A stretch of DNA of 64,000 nt from Carya illinoinensis. Taxonomy: Eukaryota > Streptophyta > Magnoliopsida > Fagales > Juglandaceae. Under the pieces are notes generated by a model. The model saw only the letters and a program-made list of their open reading frames with translations. It made no database searches and was not told where the DNA came from. Position 1 is the first letter of the stretch, and each line of letters starts with the position of its first letter. Made by a program: the position numbers and the translations under genes. Positions 61,651 through 64,000 of this stretch are shown piece after piece. The stretch covers positions 34,460,864-34,524,863 of the forward strand of contig NC_056762.1 of the NCBI RefSeq assembly GCF_018687715.1, written 5' to 3'.

Positions 61651-61919
61651 TAAATTGGGGGAAAAAAAATTGAAACTTGGCGCCCATATCAATTTCGACT
61701 ATATTTAGGCGTTGCAAACATAATTTTACACATACAACGACTTAAATCGTTGTAAATATTAGATATTTCGCTGTAAACAGGTAAATCATGCATCGTTTCA
61801 TCTTTTAAGACAAAAAAAAGTGGCGATTTAAAAAATGCTGTAATAGATAACCTTTTGCAGCGATTTGTTTTGCAACAATATAAAAATAGCTGCAATAAGC
61901 CTATTTTCTTGTAGTGGTG

Positions 61920-63430
61920 TATCAAAACTCTTTTCGTAAACAAGTTGAATGGATTGGGTAGGGGGCTCCAACATAGAAATCCGATCCAATCAAGAACGTT
62001 TACTTGGAAAATCATCCTCAAATGAAAAATATTTGCACGTTATAGAACAGAATTTGTAAATTTATTGCTGTTGATAATAGAAGTTTTAATTAGACTAGGT
62101 CGCGTAATTTTTTCTTTCACATTAAAGGGTTTTCTACTTAAAAATGCTGGTGCTGATTTTTTTTTTTTTTTAATTGGGGGAGGGAGTTCGAACCCTCCAA
62201 AACCTCCATTTTAGAGACTTTTGAGTATTATGTCATTAGGTCACAGGTCTTTAATATTTTATTCTGATTGTAAGTTTATTTTTACTAAATTGTTAATTTA
62301 ATTTATATATTGAATGGTAGAAAAGATTAAATTGTATTTTTTGTGTTCACCTTAACAAATAACAATAAATTACAAAGTTGCTTTATTTATCTAGTAGATT
62401 GATGTAGATTGATATGGGCATATATATACAACAGATCACGTAAAGTGACTCAGATTGGAATGTCGCGCGCGTTTATATATACACACACATACATATATAT
62501 ACAGTGTATTATTAATTTCTTTTTTATATTTTTAATCATAGATATTAAAGTTAAAATAAAGCTGAAAGAGTCAATAATTGATCCTTCGTGACTACTTGCA
62601 GCCATAGCACCTTCACTGTCTACAAGGCCGGGAGTACTGTGCTCTGCAGTAGTGATGGGTTTAGGATATCTTTCCCTTGGCCAATATCGATTTCCTCACT
62701 AAAACATCTGAACATATTGATTAGATAAGTTTCAGTCGGTTAGCCTATCTTTTCAGGGCATTATTTTCTGAATGAAACCTCAATGTCAGCTTTAGCTAGT
62801 GGTACCAATGTCTTAGATTTGAATCAGATTCTTCACTGTAAAATATAAATAAAAAGAGCACTCAGGTTTCTCTGCTATCCCCACCATTTTGGATGGCATG
62901 GGTAGAGTTTGAAAAGTGTTGAATGCATTAATGTCTTTTTGTAGTACTTTTGACTTGAGTTTTAATTGACGTGGTTCTTTCAACTAAGTTGTTAATTTGA
63001 AAATGGGTAAGTCTGTTTATGCATAGGGCAATTATTTTTGGAATGAATATTTAGTTTCATATGCAAACTCTTAGGATGAAATTAGTGAAATGCTTGAATG
63101 AAGATAAAATGAGATAAGATTGGATAAAATAAGATAAGTTAAGATTAAAATTAAAAGTTGAATAAAATATTGTTAGAATATATTTTTTTAATCTTATTTT
63201 TATTCTAAAATTTTAAAAAGTTAAATTGTTTATTTTATTTTGTGAGAATTTGATAAAGTTATAATAATTATATGAGAGATGAGTTGTAAAAACAAACAAC
63301 CAAAGTTATAGGAAAATGATTTACAACTTTATTATAGTTTCATATTAAATGAAGTGTAGTTTTGTACAATTGGATTTCGTTTTTAACCAAGTCGGCTTGT
63401 ATGGATTGATTGTAAGATATGTTTTAAGAG
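61920..63430. other. AT-rich flank to the right of CACTA III
   Basis: No gene recognised. It holds the SINE-like piece at 62160-62255, alternating TATATA/CACACA near 62415-62505, and a MITE-like AT block near 63100-63300. Confidence 0.5.
62157..62255 (-). mobile_element. SINE-like fragment
   Basis: A T-run (62158-62172) followed by GGGGGAGGGAGTTCGAACCC and TTATGTCATTAGGTCA. In minus-strand sense, GGTTCGAAC-type B-box sequence precedes an A-tail, as in tRNA-derived SINEs. It is the likely relative of 57040-57160. Confidence 0.4.
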
Positions 63431-63439
63431 ATTTGTAAA

Positions 63440-63880
63440 AGAGTTATAACTATATCATTAATATTCGGTATTTAATTCATGAAATATGGCTTTTCCCCAA
63501 AGGCAAAATTCATGGCAAAAAGTAGACTTTTTGTGAAAAAAATCATTTTTCCACAAAATCCTACCGTGGGAAGCTCGTGGCGTAAAACTTGCCGCAAAAA
63601 GTATTATAGCCCATGAAAGGTTTAATTCGTGAGCAATACCTATGTTTTCCCATGACACATCTCGTGGCAAGAGTCGATAAAGCTCGTCGCAAAAGCACGT
63701 CCATTTTCGATAATGTGCGAATAGGAGAAATTACCATGAAAGGTATTGGTGGGTATTAATATTACTCACTACAACATTTGTGGAGAAAAACTTTTACTGG
63801 CAAAAAAGAAGGTATTTGCTGCGAGTTGTCTTCATGGCAAATACTAAAAGAATTCAGAAAAAAAAAATTGTAAAAGCAAA
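63440..63880. mobile_element. Remnant resembling the CACTA I terminal region
   Basis: Repeated TTCATGGCAAAA, CGTGGGAA, CTCGTGGC and TTTTTCCAC words resemble, mostly in inverted sense, the 11090-11290 terminus of CACTA I. No CACTACAAG terminus was found at its left edge, so this is a degraded end or a diverged relative that continues beyond 64000. Confidence 0.45.
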
Positions 63881-64000
63881 AACAGATGGGACTGAGCCAA
63901 AAATGATCATAAATAATTGTCTAATATAAGCTAAAAAATTATATACAAACCAATGCATCCATGAAAAGCAATAAACCACCATCCATTAAAATTCAATACA

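Larger units (their letters stand above)
57957..61916. mobile_element. CACTA III: non-autonomous CACTA transposon, TSD GTG, with probable captured gene
   Basis: Starts CACTACAAGAAATTAGAC at 57957 and ends CTATTTTCTTGTAGTG at 61916; GTG flanks both ends (57954-57956, 61917-61919). Length 3960 bp. GCAGCG/CGCTGC words are dense in 57970-58580 and again in 61720-61900. No transposase sequence was found. A GC-rich island and a spliced-looking ORF occupy its right third. The terminal repeats and subterminal motif match CACTA II. Confidence 0.95.

Noticed and set aside
61423..61717. Overlapping minus-strand ORFs rich in Ser, Pro and Arg in the GC-rich block of CACTA III
   Set aside because: Their composition follows from the CT/GC skew of the leader. 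The frame supported by splice borders starts downstream at 61456.
62157..62255. A tRNA gene suggested by a B-box-like GGTTCGAAC word
   Set aside because: No cloverleaf or A box at the right spacing. The poly(T) flank fits a SINE tail instead.

Overview
The window looks like a transposon-rich stretch of a eudicot, probably woody, plant nuclear genome. The evidence is AT-rich noncoding DNA with GT-AG introns, two cellulose-synthase-like G (CslG) genes, CACTA (En/Spm) DNA transposons, a plant L1-type LINE carrying a C-terminal RNase H domain, Ty3/gypsy and Copia remnants, and SINE/MITE-like debris. A member of the Fagales is possible but cannot be shown from the sequence alone.

Layout. 1-11318 is the right-hand part of a large CACTA element (CACTA I): the end of a TNP2/TNPD-like gene, a minisatellite, a six-exon TNPA-like gene with a nonsense codon, subterminal repeats and the terminal inverted repeat. 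From about 11456 to 54375 lies a head-to-tail tandem duplication. Each unit has the order AT-rich segment, gypsy LTR element, CslG gene on the minus strand. Unit 1 (about 11456-28340) carries a LINE (12217-17990) in its AT-rich segment, the 5' part of the gypsy element (20373-23280) and CslG gene A (23762-28297). Unit 2 (about 28556-54375) carries CACTA II (29431-34525, TSD GCA), inserted DNA at 35.2-43.4 kb, the 3' part of the gypsy element (43395-45866), a Copia scrap and CslG gene B (48178-54320). From 54.4 to 64 kb there is AT-rich DNA, a local rearrangement scar, two SINE-like pieces, CACTA III (57957-61916, TSD GTG) and a scrap resembling the CACTA I terminus.

The only intact host genes are the two CslG paralogs, six exons each with identical splice phases, encoding 748 and 746 residues. 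CslG proteins are family-2 glycosyltransferases, and some members glucuronosylate triterpenoid aglycones in saponin synthesis. Gene A keeps DDGG, DxD, ED and QxxRW. Gene B has Arg in place of the Trp of QxxRW.

Most notable: CACTA III carries a minus-strand, two-exon, phase-compatible ORF behind a GC-rich leader, which looks like a captured gene. CACTA II carries a decayed fragment resembling a Werner/RNase D-type 3'-5' exonuclease. The two half-deleted gypsy copies, with GTGAT at opposite outer ends, suggest a single insertion that predates the tandem duplication. No CRISPR array, rRNA or tRNA gene was recognised.
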